This document shows, one piece after another, positions 52,601 through 61,460 of a DNA stretch of 64,000 nt. The first letter of the stretch is position 1. Every line of letters starts with the position of its first letter. Where the stretch lies: contig CAWAZY010000002.1 of NCBI GenBank assembly GCA_963786675.1, positions 1 to 64,000 of the forward strand, read 5' to 3'. Source of the DNA: JAGVSR01 sp963786675. Its GTDB lineage: Bacteria; Pseudomonadota; Alphaproteobacteria; Rhizobiales; Hyphomicrobiaceae. A model generated the notes under the pieces. That model did not search any database. It was not told the origin of the DNA and saw only the letters and a program-made list of their open reading frames with translations. Both the position numbers and the translations under genes were made by a program.

Positions 52601-53373
52601 GCTGCCCTCTCAGAATGACCTCGGCTGCCGGGCAGGAGGTCGCGATGCTCACCGCCTTCGATGAGCCAACGTCGAGCAGTGGATCAGAAGATCAGGGGAG
52701 CTCGTCGGGACGACCATGACATGAAAATCCGGATGCTACAAAGACCGAGCTGGGGATAACAAAATCTTCGCTTATCAATATGTTACGCGACTACCGTGAG
52801 CGGATTTTGTGCAGCATACACGTGTAACGGCGCCGCGCACCGGCAAATCATGCCGGGTGCTACCGGGGGCCAAATCGGCCGGGGTGAGAGGAAACGCGGG
52901 GCGCGGCATCATCCGGGGCTTGCCGCACCGCTAAGGATTGGGCGCTCGAGCCGGCGTGCGCAAGTAGAATGCGGACAAGGTGCCGCTCAGGTCAGCGCGC
53001 GGCGAATGGCATCGGTCCACGCGTCGGGGCCTAGTGCATGGGAAAATGCCCCGCAGCCAGGCTGTTCAAAGTCGATGACTTGATAGCCATTCAACGGCGC
53101 AGAAGATCGGAACGGCTACAGTTGATCGAATCCCTGGCCACATGCTGGGTGCCGGCAACATCGCGGATCGTTGACGGATGACGACGTTGGCGTGACTGAA
53201 ATCTATCGCCGAAAGGACCTGCGCCGATGCTGGTGCGGCGACGCCTACGCGCCGCACATTGGATGAGCGCGCCGCTGAGTATTTAGGCAGTCCGGCGCAA
53301 GACCAAAAGTAAATCTCAACAGATTCAACACTTCAGCGGCTGGCACGCGGCCTGCAAAGCGCTGCGCATAATG
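52601..53373. other. Long intergenic region upstream of the guanidine riboswitch
   Basis: About 770 bp with no supported gene. It must contain the promoter for the metallopeptidase/ligase operon at its left and that of the guanidine operon near its right end. Short open frames here lack ribosome sites and family resemblance. Confidence 0.45.
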
Positions 53374-53492
53374 CCTCTAGGGTTCCGGCTGCGCCTTCCC
53401 CGCAGTGACTGGTCCGAGAGAGGCGCTCCCGGTGCTCATCAGAACATGGATGCGCACCGGAGCCACGGCGGGAGAAAAGCCCGGGAGACCTG
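53374..53492 (+). promoter_or_regulatory. Guanidine-I riboswitch (ykkC motif)
   Basis: The conserved blocks occur in order: CTAGGGTTCCG at 53377-53387, ACTGGTCCGAGAG at 53408-53420, and ACGGCGGGAGAAAAGCCCG then GGAGA at 53465-53486. A variable GC-rich stem lies between the last two. These are the hallmark residues of the ykkC/guanidine-I aptamer. It sits 126 bp upstream of the binding-protein gene of a guanidine-uptake and degradation operon, so guanidinium should turn the operon on. A GC-rich region after it (about 53500-53590) may form the expression platform, but I could not resolve terminator and antiterminator. Confidence 0.92.
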
Positions 53493-53618
53493 TACCGCGA
53501 GACGCTTGAACAGCGATCGGGCGGAAGGGCTCGCCACTGGCTTCCTTCCCTCCACGCTGTCTCCAGGCTCCCTCCCGCGGTCACACACGACTGACGCAAG
53601 GGTCCAAAGGAGATCGAC

Positions 53619-54683
53619 ATGCCGAGCCGCCTCACCCGAAACCTCAAGCTCTGTCTCGCCTCGGCCATCAGCCTCGGGCTGATTGGCGGCAGCGCCACGG
53701 CTGCCGAGAAGAAGGACTTCAAGATCGCCTGGTCGATCTATGTCGGCTGGATGCCCTGGGGCTATGCCTCCGACAGCGGCATCGCGAAGAAATGGGCCGA
53801 CAAGTACGGTTTGAACATCGAGATCAAGCAGTTCAACGACTACGTGGAGTCGATCAACCAATACACGGCAGGCGCATTCGATGCCGTGACGGTGACGAAC
53901 ATGGATGCCCTGTCCATTCCCGCCGCCGGCGGCGTGGACACCACCGCACTGATCGTGGGTGACTTCTCGAATGGCAACGACGCCCTCATCCTGAAGGGCA
54001 AGGACAAGCTGGAAGACATCAAAGGCCAGACGGTCAACCTCGTTGAGTTCTCCGTCTCCCACTACCTGCTCGCACGCGCGCTTGAGTCCATCGGAGCATC
54101 GGAAAAGGACGTGAAGGTCGTCAACACCTCCGACGCCGACATGGCCTCGGCCTACAATACCGACGATGTAACCGCCGTTGTTACGTGGAAACCGATCGTC
54201 TCCACGATCCTTGAATCGCCCGATGCGAAAGCTGTCTTCGACAGCTCCAAGATCCCCGGCGAGATCATCGACCTGCTCGTCGTCAATACCGACGTTCTGA
54301 AAGCCAATCCAAAACTCGGGCAGGCCCTCGCCGGCATCTGGTACGACACCATGAAGGCGCTGGCGACGGATCCAGCAGCCAAGGAAGCCATGGCAAAGGC
54401 CTCGGGGACGGACGTCAAGGGCTTCGAAGACCAATTGGCAACGACCAAGCTCTTCTCCGACCCCAAGGACGCCGTGGCCTTCGTCAACGGGGCTGATCTC
54501 AAATCGGTGACGGAGAAGGTCTCCACCTTCCTCTTCGACAAGGCCCTCCTCGGAAAGGACGCCAAGTCTGCCGGCGCGATCGGCGTGGAATTCCCCGACA
54601 AAACCGTCTTCGGCGACGCCGCGAACGTCAAGCTCCGCTACGACGCGACCTACATGCAGGCGGCGGCCGACGGAAAGCTCTAG
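53619..54683 (+). CDS. ABC transporter substrate-binding protein, probable guanidine uptake
   Basis: This 354-residue periplasmic binding protein of the NMT1/SsuA/TauA-like class has a signal peptide (LASAISLGLIGGSATAAE). Mature residues begin KIAWSIYVGWMPWGYASDSG, with aromatic residues that could form a cation site. AGGAG precedes the ATG. It is the first gene after the guanidine-I riboswitch, and it is followed by permease and ATPase genes. In related operons these importers are annotated for nitrate, sulfonate or urea; here the riboswitch makes guanidinium the likely ligand. That is inference from context. Confidence 0.88.
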   Translation: MPSRLTRNLKLCLASAISLGLIGGSATAAEKKDFKIAWSIYVGWMPWGYASDSGIAKKWADKYGLNIEIKQFNDYVESINQYTAGAFDAVTVTNMDALSIPAAGGVDTTALIVGDFSNGNDALILKGKDKLEDIKGQTVNLVEFSVSHYLLARALESIGASEKDVKVVNTSDADMASAYNTDDVTAVVTWKPIVSTILESPDAKAVFDSSKIPGEIIDLLVVNTDVLKANPKLGQALAGIWYDTMKALATDPAAKEAMAKASGTDVKGFEDQLATTKLFSDPKDAVAFVNGADLKSVTEKVSTFLFDKALLGKDAKSAGAIGVEFPDKTVFGDAANVKLRYDATYMQAAADGKL

Positions 54684-54737
54684 CCGCATCGCGATGACGC
54701 AACGAACACAAGAAAATTGAACGCGAGCGGGGACGAC

Positions 54738-55556
54738 ATGCGTGCCATCAACGTCAAACCAGACAAGGCCGTACGCGTCGTCCTGGCACTCCTGCCGTTC
54801 CTGCTCGTGCTTCTCGCCTACATCGTTGGTTCGGGGATGCGCCTCGCGGAAAACCCGAACGATAAACTGTTGCCGAGCTTTGCCAGCATGGCCGACAGCG
54901 TCCGCGTGTACGCCTTCGAGGAGGATCCGCGCACCGGCAAAATCCTTCTGTGGAGCGATACGGCCGCGACGCTGACGCGCCTGCTGACAGCCCTCGCCAT
55001 TTCGACTGCCATTGCCCTTTCGGCGGGCGTTGCGATTGGTCTGCTCCCGCTGGTGGGCGCACTACTCGGCCCTATCGTTGCGGTTGCCTCCATGGTTCCT
55101 CCGCTGGCGCTCCTGCCCATCCTCTTCATCGTCATGGGTCTTGGCGAGGCCTCAAAAATCGGATTGGTCGTCATCGGCACGTCGCTGAAACTCGTGCGCG
55201 ATATCGCCATGAGGGTGCAGGACCTGCCCCGCGAACAACTCATCAAGGCCCAGACACTCGGCGCATCGACGCCGCAGATCGCGGCGCGGGTCATCGTTCC
55301 GCAAATTTTGCCGCGCCTGATCGATGCCGTGCGCCTCGAACTCGGCGCGGCGTGGCTCTTTATCATCGCCGCCGAGGCAATCGCCGCCGACAGCGGGCTC
55401 GGCTACCGCATCTTTCTCGTCCGGCGCTACCTCGCCATGGACGTCATCATTCCCTACGTGGTCTGGATCACGCTGCTGGCCTTCCTGATGGATCTGGGCT
55501 TGCGCATTTTGCAACGCAAGGCCTTCCCCTGGTTTGCCAATGGGAGGTCGCAATGA
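54738..55556 (+). CDS. ABC transporter permease, probable guanidine uptake
   Basis: This permease of about 272 residues has the BPD_transp_1 fold, five to six membrane segments (for example VVLALLPFLLVLLAYIVGS), and the cytoplasmic EAA loop (AQTLGASTPQIAARVIVPQI). ATG 54738 with GGGGA upstream is preferred to a TTG at 54717. Its stop overlaps the ATPase start (ATGA). It forms the channel of the importer with the proteins at 53619 and 55553. Confidence 0.88.
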   Translation: MRAINVKPDKAVRVVLALLPFLLVLLAYIVGSGMRLAENPNDKLLPSFASMADSVRVYAFEEDPRTGKILLWSDTAATLTRLLTALAISTAIALSAGVAIGLLPLVGALLGPIVAVASMVPPLALLPILFIVMGLGEASKIGLVVIGTSLKLVRDIAMRVQDLPREQLIKAQTLGASTPQIAARVIVPQILPRLIDAVRLELGAAWLFIIAAEAIAADSGLGYRIFLVRRYLAMDVIIPYVVWITLLAFLMDLGLRILQRKAFPWFANGRSQ

Positions 55557-56317
55557 GCGCGATCCTGATCGACAAGGTCTGGAAGGAGTATGGCGATACC
55601 ATCGTACTCGAGGATCTAGCACTCGATATCGAAGCCGGGTCGTTCGTGGCGCTTGTCGGTCCATCGGGCTGCGGTAAGACCACGCTTCTGCGCATGCTGC
55701 TGGGTGAAGAAAAGCCCACGCGTGGCGCCATTCATGTCGATGGCAAACCATTAAAGGCCGAGCCGGACGCGGACCGCGGCGTCGTGTTCCAGCGCTACTC
55801 GGTCTTCCCGCATCTGACCGTTTTGCAGAACGTCATGGTCGGCCGGGAATTCGCGCAAGGCGGCTGGCTCGGCCGTCTGCACGGAGCCCGCCGCCGGCAG
55901 GCCGCCGACGACGCGATGGCGCTGGTCTCAGCAGTTGGGCTTTCGGGGCACGAAGCGAAATATCCGGCCGCGCTGTCCGGCGGCATGCAACAGCGTCTGG
56001 CGCTGGCACAGGCCCTGATGGGCAAACCGCGCGTTCTGCTTCTGGATGAACCGTTCGGCGCGCTCGATCCCGGAATCCGCGCCGAAATCCACGCCCTGAT
56101 GCTCGACCTGTGGCGGCGCGAGCGCTTCACCGTCGTCATGGTGACGCACGACCTATCCGAGGCCTTCCGGCTCGGCACGCGCGTCGTCGCCCTGGAGCGC
56201 CGCCGCAACCGCCCCGAGGAAAGCGCCCGCTACGGCGCAACGATCTCCCAGGACATCGCGGTGTGGCCGCCCAAGCTGGTGCCCCCGGCAACGGAGGCGG
56301 TGGCGCGCGCGGTCTGA
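55553..56317 (+). CDS. ABC transporter ATPase, probable guanidine uptake
   Basis: This 254-residue ATPase of the NitD/SsuB/TauB class has Walker A GPSGCGKTTLL, Q-loop VFQRYSVFPHL, signature LSGGMQQRLALAQAL, and Walker B VLLLDEPFGALD followed by VTHD. ATG 55553 overlaps the permease stop by 4 bases; the open frame itself extends upstream into the permease gene and is not coding there. It energises the importer. Confidence 0.9.
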   Translation: MSAILIDKVWKEYGDTIVLEDLALDIEAGSFVALVGPSGCGKTTLLRMLLGEEKPTRGAIHVDGKPLKAEPDADRGVVFQRYSVFPHLTVLQNVMVGREFAQGGWLGRLHGARRRQAADDAMALVSAVGLSGHEAKYPAALSGGMQQRLALAQALMGKPRVLLLDEPFGALDPGIRAEIHALMLDLWRRERFTVVMVTHDLSEAFRLGTRVVALERRRNRPEESARYGATISQDIAVWPPKLVPPATEAVARAV

Positions 56318-56452
56318 TCCATTCCGGCACCGGGTCAGCAGGTGCCGCCAGCGGGGACGGCCCCGCCGGAACTCGCAAACCTCCGGGACGACCCGGGTTG
56401 ATTTGCCCGTGCTCCGCATGACGGAAGCGGGCGCGACTTGGAGACCACACCA

Positions 56453-57172
56453 ATGGCCGAACCCGCGTACGAAGACACACTTGCCGGCGGCAAGCACTGG
56501 TCGTTGATCATCAGGCGGCATGCGCGCCTGACCTTGACCGACGTGGAGGGCGGCGCCAACGCCGGCATGATGTTCTACAATCCGCAGAACCTGTGCGAGC
56601 GCTACAACGCCCCCGACACTCTGAAGTGCCAGCATACGTTCCGCCTCACGGCCGGGAACTGCCTCTATTCCGACATGGGCCGCATCTTCTGCTCGGTGGT
56701 GGAGGATACCTTCGGGTGGCACGATACCGTTTGCGGCAGCTCCACCCGGACCTGCGTGGCCAGCCGCTGGGGGAGCAGCACCTTCCAGTCGGCGCGGAAC
56801 GATTGGCACCAGAACGGCACCGACAGCTTTCTCATTGAAGCCGCCAAGTACGGACTGGCGCGCCGCGACCTCGGCATGAACGTCAATTGGTTCAGCAAGG
56901 TCACCGTTGATGACAACGGGAACGTGGCCCTTGATGCATCCGCCGCACGCGCGGGCGCCAGGATCACGCTGCGCTTTGAAATGGATACGCTTCTTCTCAT
57001 CCACACCTGCCCTCACCCGCTCAGCACAGCCAAATCCTATCCGCGCAAGCCCGTCCACGTAGCCGTAGCCGACGGCCCACCCGCCGCCGACGACGATCCG
57101 TGCCGCACGTCCGCACCGGAAAATGGCCGGGGGTTCGAGAACAACCGCATCCATCACTGCGGCTGCTGCTGA
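56453..57172 (+). CDS. Urea carboxylase-associated protein 1 (DUF1989), probable carboxyguanidine deiminase subunit
   Basis: This 239-residue DUF1989 protein belongs to the urea carboxylase-associated (UAAP1) group. Landmarks are MMFYNPQNLCERYNAPDTLK, the His-Asp in FGWHDTVCG, and a Cys-rich tail (HHCGCC). With its partner at 57185 it matches the CgdA/CgdB pair, shown for related proteins to form a metal-dependent deiminase that turns carboxyguanidine into allophanate and ammonia. ATG 56453 has GGAG 9 bp upstream. Which subunit is CgdA and which CgdB is not assigned here. Confidence 0.85.
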   Translation: MAEPAYEDTLAGGKHWSLIIRRHARLTLTDVEGGANAGMMFYNPQNLCERYNAPDTLKCQHTFRLTAGNCLYSDMGRIFCSVVEDTFGWHDTVCGSSTRTCVASRWGSSTFQSARNDWHQNGTDSFLIEAAKYGLARRDLGMNVNWFSKVTVDDNGNVALDASAARAGARITLRFEMDTLLLIHTCPHPLSTAKSYPRKPVHVAVADGPPAADDDPCRTSAPENGRGFENNRIHHCGCC

Positions 57173-57184
57173 GGGAGACGAACC

Positions 57185-57835
57185 ATGAAAACGCTTCCCA
57201 GCCGCCTCGACGCGTCAGGTGCGCATTCCCGCTTCATTCTGCGATCTGGCGAATACTGGCTGCATCGCGTTCAGGCGGGCGAGACCTTCCGCATCGTCGA
57301 TCTCGAAGGCAATCAGGCCGTCGACACGCTCTTCTTCAACGCTGAAAGACCCCATGAGCGCTACTGCGCATCCACCACCATCCGGGAACAGGCAAACATC
57401 TATCTCACCGCCGGCACAACGCTCTACTCCAACGAAACACGGCCGATGTTGAAGATCACAGCCGATACGGTGGGCCGGCACGACACGCTGGGTGGTGCCT
57501 GCGCCGCGGAGAGCAACACGGTGAGGTACGCGCTGGAAAAGAAGACCATGCATGCCTGCCGCGACAGCTTCCTTCTGGCGGTGGCGGAGAATGAAGACTA
57601 CGGCCTCACCAAGCGCGACATCGGACACAACATCAATTTCTTCATGAACGTTCCCGTGACGCCGGAGGGCGGCCTGACGTTCTCCGACGGTGTCTCTGGT
57701 GCGGGACGTTACGTGGAGATGGAAGCCGTGATGGACGTGCTGGTCCTCATCTCCAACTGTCCGCAGCTCAACAATCCCTGCAACGCCTACAACCCGACAC
57801 CTGTCGAACTCCTGATCTGGCCGAAGGGAGCCTGA
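57185..57835 (+). CDS. Urea carboxylase-associated protein 2 (DUF1989), probable carboxyguanidine deiminase subunit
   Basis: This 216-residue second DUF1989 protein (UAAP2 group) starts 12 bp after the first, with GGGAG upstream. Motifs include GEYWLHRVQAGETFRIVDLEG, TLFFNAERPHERYC, and VGRHDTLGGACAAESN with the His-Asp and Cys probably serving the metal site, and the ending NCPQLNNPCNAYNPTPV. It should form a heteromer with the product of 56453-57172 and act between the carboxylase and allophanate hydrolase. The deiminase role is family knowledge; the substrate is inferred from the riboswitch. Confidence 0.86.
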   Translation: MKTLPSRLDASGAHSRFILRSGEYWLHRVQAGETFRIVDLEGNQAVDTLFFNAERPHERYCASTTIREQANIYLTAGTTLYSNETRPMLKITADTVGRHDTLGGACAAESNTVRYALEKKTMHACRDSFLLAVAENEDYGLTKRDIGHNINFFMNVPVTPEGGLTFSDGVSGAGRYVEMEAVMDVLVLISNCPQLNNPCNAYNPTPVELLIWPKGA

Positions 57836-57839
57836 GCAC

Positions 57840-60800
57840 ATGGTCGCCAAGGTTCTCATCGCCAATCGCGGTGCCATTGCCTGCCGCATCATCCGCACGC
57901 TCGACCGCATGGGCATTGCCAGCGTTGCCGTCTATTCCGAGGCCGACCGTCATTCCATGCATGTGGCCATGGCTGGCGAAGCGGTCGCCATCGGGCCGCC
58001 ACCAGCCGCGCTCAGCTATCTCGATATCGACGCCATCCTCGACGCGGCGCGGCGGACAGGCGCCGAAGCGATCCATCCAGGCTACGGCTTTCTTTCAGAG
58101 AACCCGGATTTCGCTGAACGGTGCGCGGCGGCCGGCATCATTTTCATCGGCCCCTCGCCCGCCCACATGCGCGCGTTCGGCCTGAAGCACAAGGCGCGCG
58201 AACTGGCAATGAATGCCGGCGTTCCTCTAGCTCCCGGTTCCGGTCTCATCGGCAGCCTCGATGAAGCACAATCGGAAGCCGCACGGATTGGCTACCCGGT
58301 CATGCTCAAGAGCACAGCCGGTGGCGGGGGAATCGGCCTGCAGCTCATCAAATCGCCCGCGGAGCTGCCCGATCTCTTCGCGCGCGTCCAACGCCTTGCG
58401 CGCAACAACTTCAAGGACGCTGGCCTGTTCCTGGAGAAGTACGTCGCACGCGGCCGGCATATCGAGGTGCAGATTTTCGGCGACGGCAAGGGCGAGGTCA
58501 TCGCCCTGGGCGAGCGCGATTGTTCCGCCCAGCGGCGCAACCAGAAGGTCGTCGAAGAGACCCCGGCGCCGGGCCTCGATGCGGCCACACGCGCGGCGCT
58601 GTGGGAGACAGCCCGCGCACTGGGCAAGTCGGTCGATTACGCCAGCGCCGGCACAGTCGAGTTTCTCTACGACAGCGATAGCGGCGAATTCTACTTCCTC
58701 GAAGTCAACACGCGCCTGCAGGTGGAGCACGGCGTCACGGAAGAAGTGACCGGCGTCGATCTCGTCGAATGGATGGTACGGCAAGCGGCGGGCGAAGCCA
58801 TGGCGCTTGACCAGTCGCGCGTTGCGCCGTGCGGGGCGTCGATCCAGGTTCGCATCTATGCCGAGGACCCAGGTCGCGATTTCCGGCCGAGCGCGGGGCA
58901 ATTGACCGAGGTCCGCTGGCCGGACGGCGCGCGGGTGGAAACCTGGGTGGAAAGCGGCGCGGACGTCTCGCCGTACTACGACCCGATGCTGGCGAAACTC
59001 ATCGTGCGCGGCGAGACGCGGCCGGAAGCGCTCGCCAATCTGGCCGCCGCTCTCGACGCCACGGTGATTGGCGGCTTCGAGACCAATCTCGCCTACCTGC
59101 GCCAGCTCGCCCGGTCAGCGGAACTTGTCGAAGGGCGAATGCTGACGCAGACGCTGGCCACGTTCGACTATTCCGCGCCAACGATTGAAGTGCTAGCGCC
59201 CGGCACGCAAACGACGATCCAGGACTGGCCGGGCCGGACCGGATATTGGGCCGTTGGCGTGCCGCCGTCGGGTCCGATGGATAGCCTGTCGTTCCGTCTG
59301 GCCAACCGGATCGTCGGCAATCCGGAGGGTGCGCCGGGTCTTGAAATCACCATGGGCGGACCGACGCTGCGCTTCAATTCGGCGGCCACCATCTGTCTGG
59401 CGGGCGCACCCTTCCAGTCGACGCTCAATGGCGCACCCATCGCCTTTTGGGAGGCGGTCTATGTTCAGCCAGGGGATGTGCTCGCAGTTGGCGCGGTCGG
59501 ATCCGCCGGCGCCAGATGCGCACTTTGCGTAAAGGGCGGCCTGAACGTGCCGTCCTACCTTGGCAGCCGCGCCACGTTTACACTCGGCCGCTTCGGCGGA
59601 CACGGCGGGCGCGCCCTGCTAACCGGCGACATTCTCCACATCGCGGCCGCAGTTGACGAGGTGGAACCGGCACCGTTTCACATCGCCGCCACCAGCCGGC
59701 CATCGATTGAACGGACCTGGGAGATCGGGGTGCTCTACGGCCCCCACGGCGCGCCAGACTTTTTCACCGAGCACGATATCGAGACCTTCTTCGCCGCCGA
59801 ATGGCAGGTGCACTACAATTCCAATCGCACCGGCGTGCGGCTCATCGGCCCAAAGCCGCAATGGGCCCGCAGCGATGGCGGCGAGGCGGGCCTGCACCCG
59901 AGCAATATCCACGACAACGCCTACGCCATCGGCGCCATCGATTTTACAGGCGACATGCCGGTCATACTGGGGCCAGACGGTCCCTCGCTGGGCGGCTTCG
60001 TCTGCCCCGCGGTCATCGCCAGCGCCGAACTGTGGAAAATCGGTCAACTGCGGCCGGGCGACAAGGTGCGCTTTGTCCAGCTGACGGCCGGTGAGGCCAA
60101 CGCACGGCGTATCGCACAAAACAACATGCTGACCGGCGGGTCGGACTTAATGCCGGCACCATCCGCTAATTCTGCGTCTCTCGGCAGCGACGATGCCGTC
60201 GTCCACGTCAGGGAGGCGACCGGGTCTGCGCCGCGCGTGATCTACCGGCGCGCAGGCGACAGTTATCTACTCATCGAATACGGGCCCATTGTGCTCGATC
60301 TCGAACTGCGTTTCCGGGTGCATGTGTTGATGACGCGCCTGGAGACGCTGGCGATCGCCGGCATCATCGACCTGACGCCGGGCATCCGCTCGCTGCAGGT
60401 TCATTTCGACCCCGCCCACGTGACCTTGGATCACCTACTCACACAGCTCGCTCGTATCGAGAGTGCCATGGGCAGCCTCGATGATATCGAAGTTCCCTCA
60501 CGCATCGTGCACATGCCGCTCTCGTGGGATGATCCGGCGGTGCAGGCGACCATCGATAAATACATGCAATCGGTTCGGCCGGACGCGCCATGGTGTCCCT
60601 CGAACATCGAGTTCATCCGCCGCATCAATGGCCTTGAGGGCATAGAAGACGTTTTCCGGATCGTCTTCGAGGCCAGCTATCTCGTGCTGGGTCTGGGTGA
60701 CGTATATCTGGGCGCGCCGGTTGCCACGCCCGTCGATCCACGCCACCGGCTCGTCACCACCAAGTACAATCCCGCGCGCACCTGGACGCCCGACAATGTG

Positions 60801-61460
60801 GTGGGCATCGGCGGGGCCTACATGTGCATTTACGGCATGGAGGGACCCGGCGGATATCAGCTGTTTGGCCGGACGGCGCAGGTCTGGAACACCTATCGCA
60901 CATCGGCCGTTTTCGAGCCGGGGCGCCCGTGGCTGCTTCGCTTCTTCGATCAGATCCGCTTCTATCCGGTCAGCCATCACGAACTGATGCAATTCCGCGA
61001 TGACTTCCTGCAGGGCAAGGCTGAACTCAAAATTGAGCCCACGAGTTTCCGGTTGGCCGACTATCGCACGTTCCTTGCCGACAATGCCGGCAGTATCGCC
61101 GCCTTCAAGGCCCGGCAGCAAACGGCATTCGAAGGCGAACGCGCGCGCTGGCAGGCGAGCGATCAGACTGGGGCCTCGGCCCAGGAGGCGGCCGCCGGCC
61201 CGGTTGCGGAGACCGCACTTCCCGACGGCGCCGTGGCCATCGACAGTCCAGTCCCTGGTGCCGTGTGGAAGATCGCCATTGAACAAGGTGCGCGCGTGGC
61301 AGCCGGCGACCTCCTGGTCGTCATCGAAAGCATGAAGATGGAAATGGCGGTGACTGCGCCGTCGGACGGGGTCGTTCTGGAATTGCGCTGCGCGGAAGGC
61401 CGCGGTGTGGACATGGGCCAGACACTCGTCGTTCTCGGTGCGGCGGAGGTGGTGTCATGA
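57840..61460 (+). CDS. Biotin-dependent urea/guanidine carboxylase
   Basis: This 1206-residue multidomain enzyme carboxylates guanidine (or urea) using ATP, bicarbonate and biotin. Residues about 1-447 are biotin carboxylase (LIANRGAIACRIIRTLDRMG, then STAGGGGIGLQL and EVNTRLQVEHGVTEEV). About 448-770 is the KipA/AHS2-like half and about 797-1010 the KipI/AHS1-like half of the carboxyltransferase. The C-terminus is a biotinyl domain with VVIESMKMEM, biotin Lys near 1166. In a guanidine-I riboswitch operon with DUF1989 partners it is more likely a guanidine carboxylase than a urea carboxylase. Its stop overlaps the next start (ATGA). Confidence 0.92.
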   Translation: MVAKVLIANRGAIACRIIRTLDRMGIASVAVYSEADRHSMHVAMAGEAVAIGPPPAALSYLDIDAILDAARRTGAEAIHPGYGFLSENPDFAERCAAAGIIFIGPSPAHMRAFGLKHKARELAMNAGVPLAPGSGLIGSLDEAQSEAARIGYPVMLKSTAGGGGIGLQLIKSPAELPDLFARVQRLARNNFKDAGLFLEKYVARGRHIEVQIFGDGKGEVIALGERDCSAQRRNQKVVEETPAPGLDAATRAALWETARALGKSVDYASAGTVEFLYDSDSGEFYFLEVNTRLQVEHGVTEEVTGVDLVEWMVRQAAGEAMALDQSRVAPCGASIQVRIYAEDPGRDFRPSAGQLTEVRWPDGARVETWVESGADVSPYYDPMLAKLIVRGETRPEALANLAAALDATVIGGFETNLAYLRQLARSAELVEGRMLTQTLATFDYSAPTIEVLAPGTQTTIQDWPGRTGYWAVGVPPSGPMDSLSFRLANRIVGNPEGAPGLEITMGGPTLRFNSAATICLAGAPFQSTLNGAPIAFWEAVYVQPGDVLAVGAVGSAGARCALCVKGGLNVPSYLGSRATFTLGRFGGHGGRALLTGDILHIAAAVDEVEPAPFHIAATSRPSIERTWEIGVLYGPHGAPDFFTEHDIETFFAAEWQVHYNSNRTGVRLIGPKPQWARSDGGEAGLHPSNIHDNAYAIGAIDFTGDMPVILGPDGPSLGGFVCPAVIASAELWKIGQLRPGDKVRFVQLTAGEANARRIAQNNMLTGGSDLMPAPSANSASLGSDDAVVHVREATGSAPRVIYRRAGDSYLLIEYGPIVLDLELRFRVHVLMTRLETLAIAGIIDLTPGIRSLQVHFDPAHVTLDHLLTQLARIESAMGSLDDIEVPSRIVHMPLSWDDPAVQATIDKYMQSVRPDAPWCPSNIEFIRRINGLEGIEDVFRIVFEASYLVLGLGDVYLGAPVATPVDPRHRLVTTKYNPARTWTPDNVVGIGGAYMCIYGMEGPGGYQLFGRTAQVWNTYRTSAVFEPGRPWLLRFFDQIRFYPVSHHELMQFRDDFLQGKAELKIEPTSFRLADYRTFLADNAGSIAAFKARQQTAFEGERARWQASDQTGASAQEAAAGPVAETALPDGAVAIDSPVPGAVWKIAIEQGARVAAGDLLVVIESMKMEMAVTAPSDGVVLELRCAEGRGVDMGQTLVVLGAAEVVS

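Noticed and set aside
53439..54689. Minus-strand frame of 416 codons opposite the binding-protein gene
   Set aside because: It is a shadow of a strongly coding gene with signal peptide and ribosome site; the protein has no recognisable domain.
54950..55552. Upstream extension of the guanidine ABC ATPase frame
   Set aside because: It lies inside the permease gene in another frame; ATG 55553 overlaps the permease stop and begins a normal ABC ATPase.
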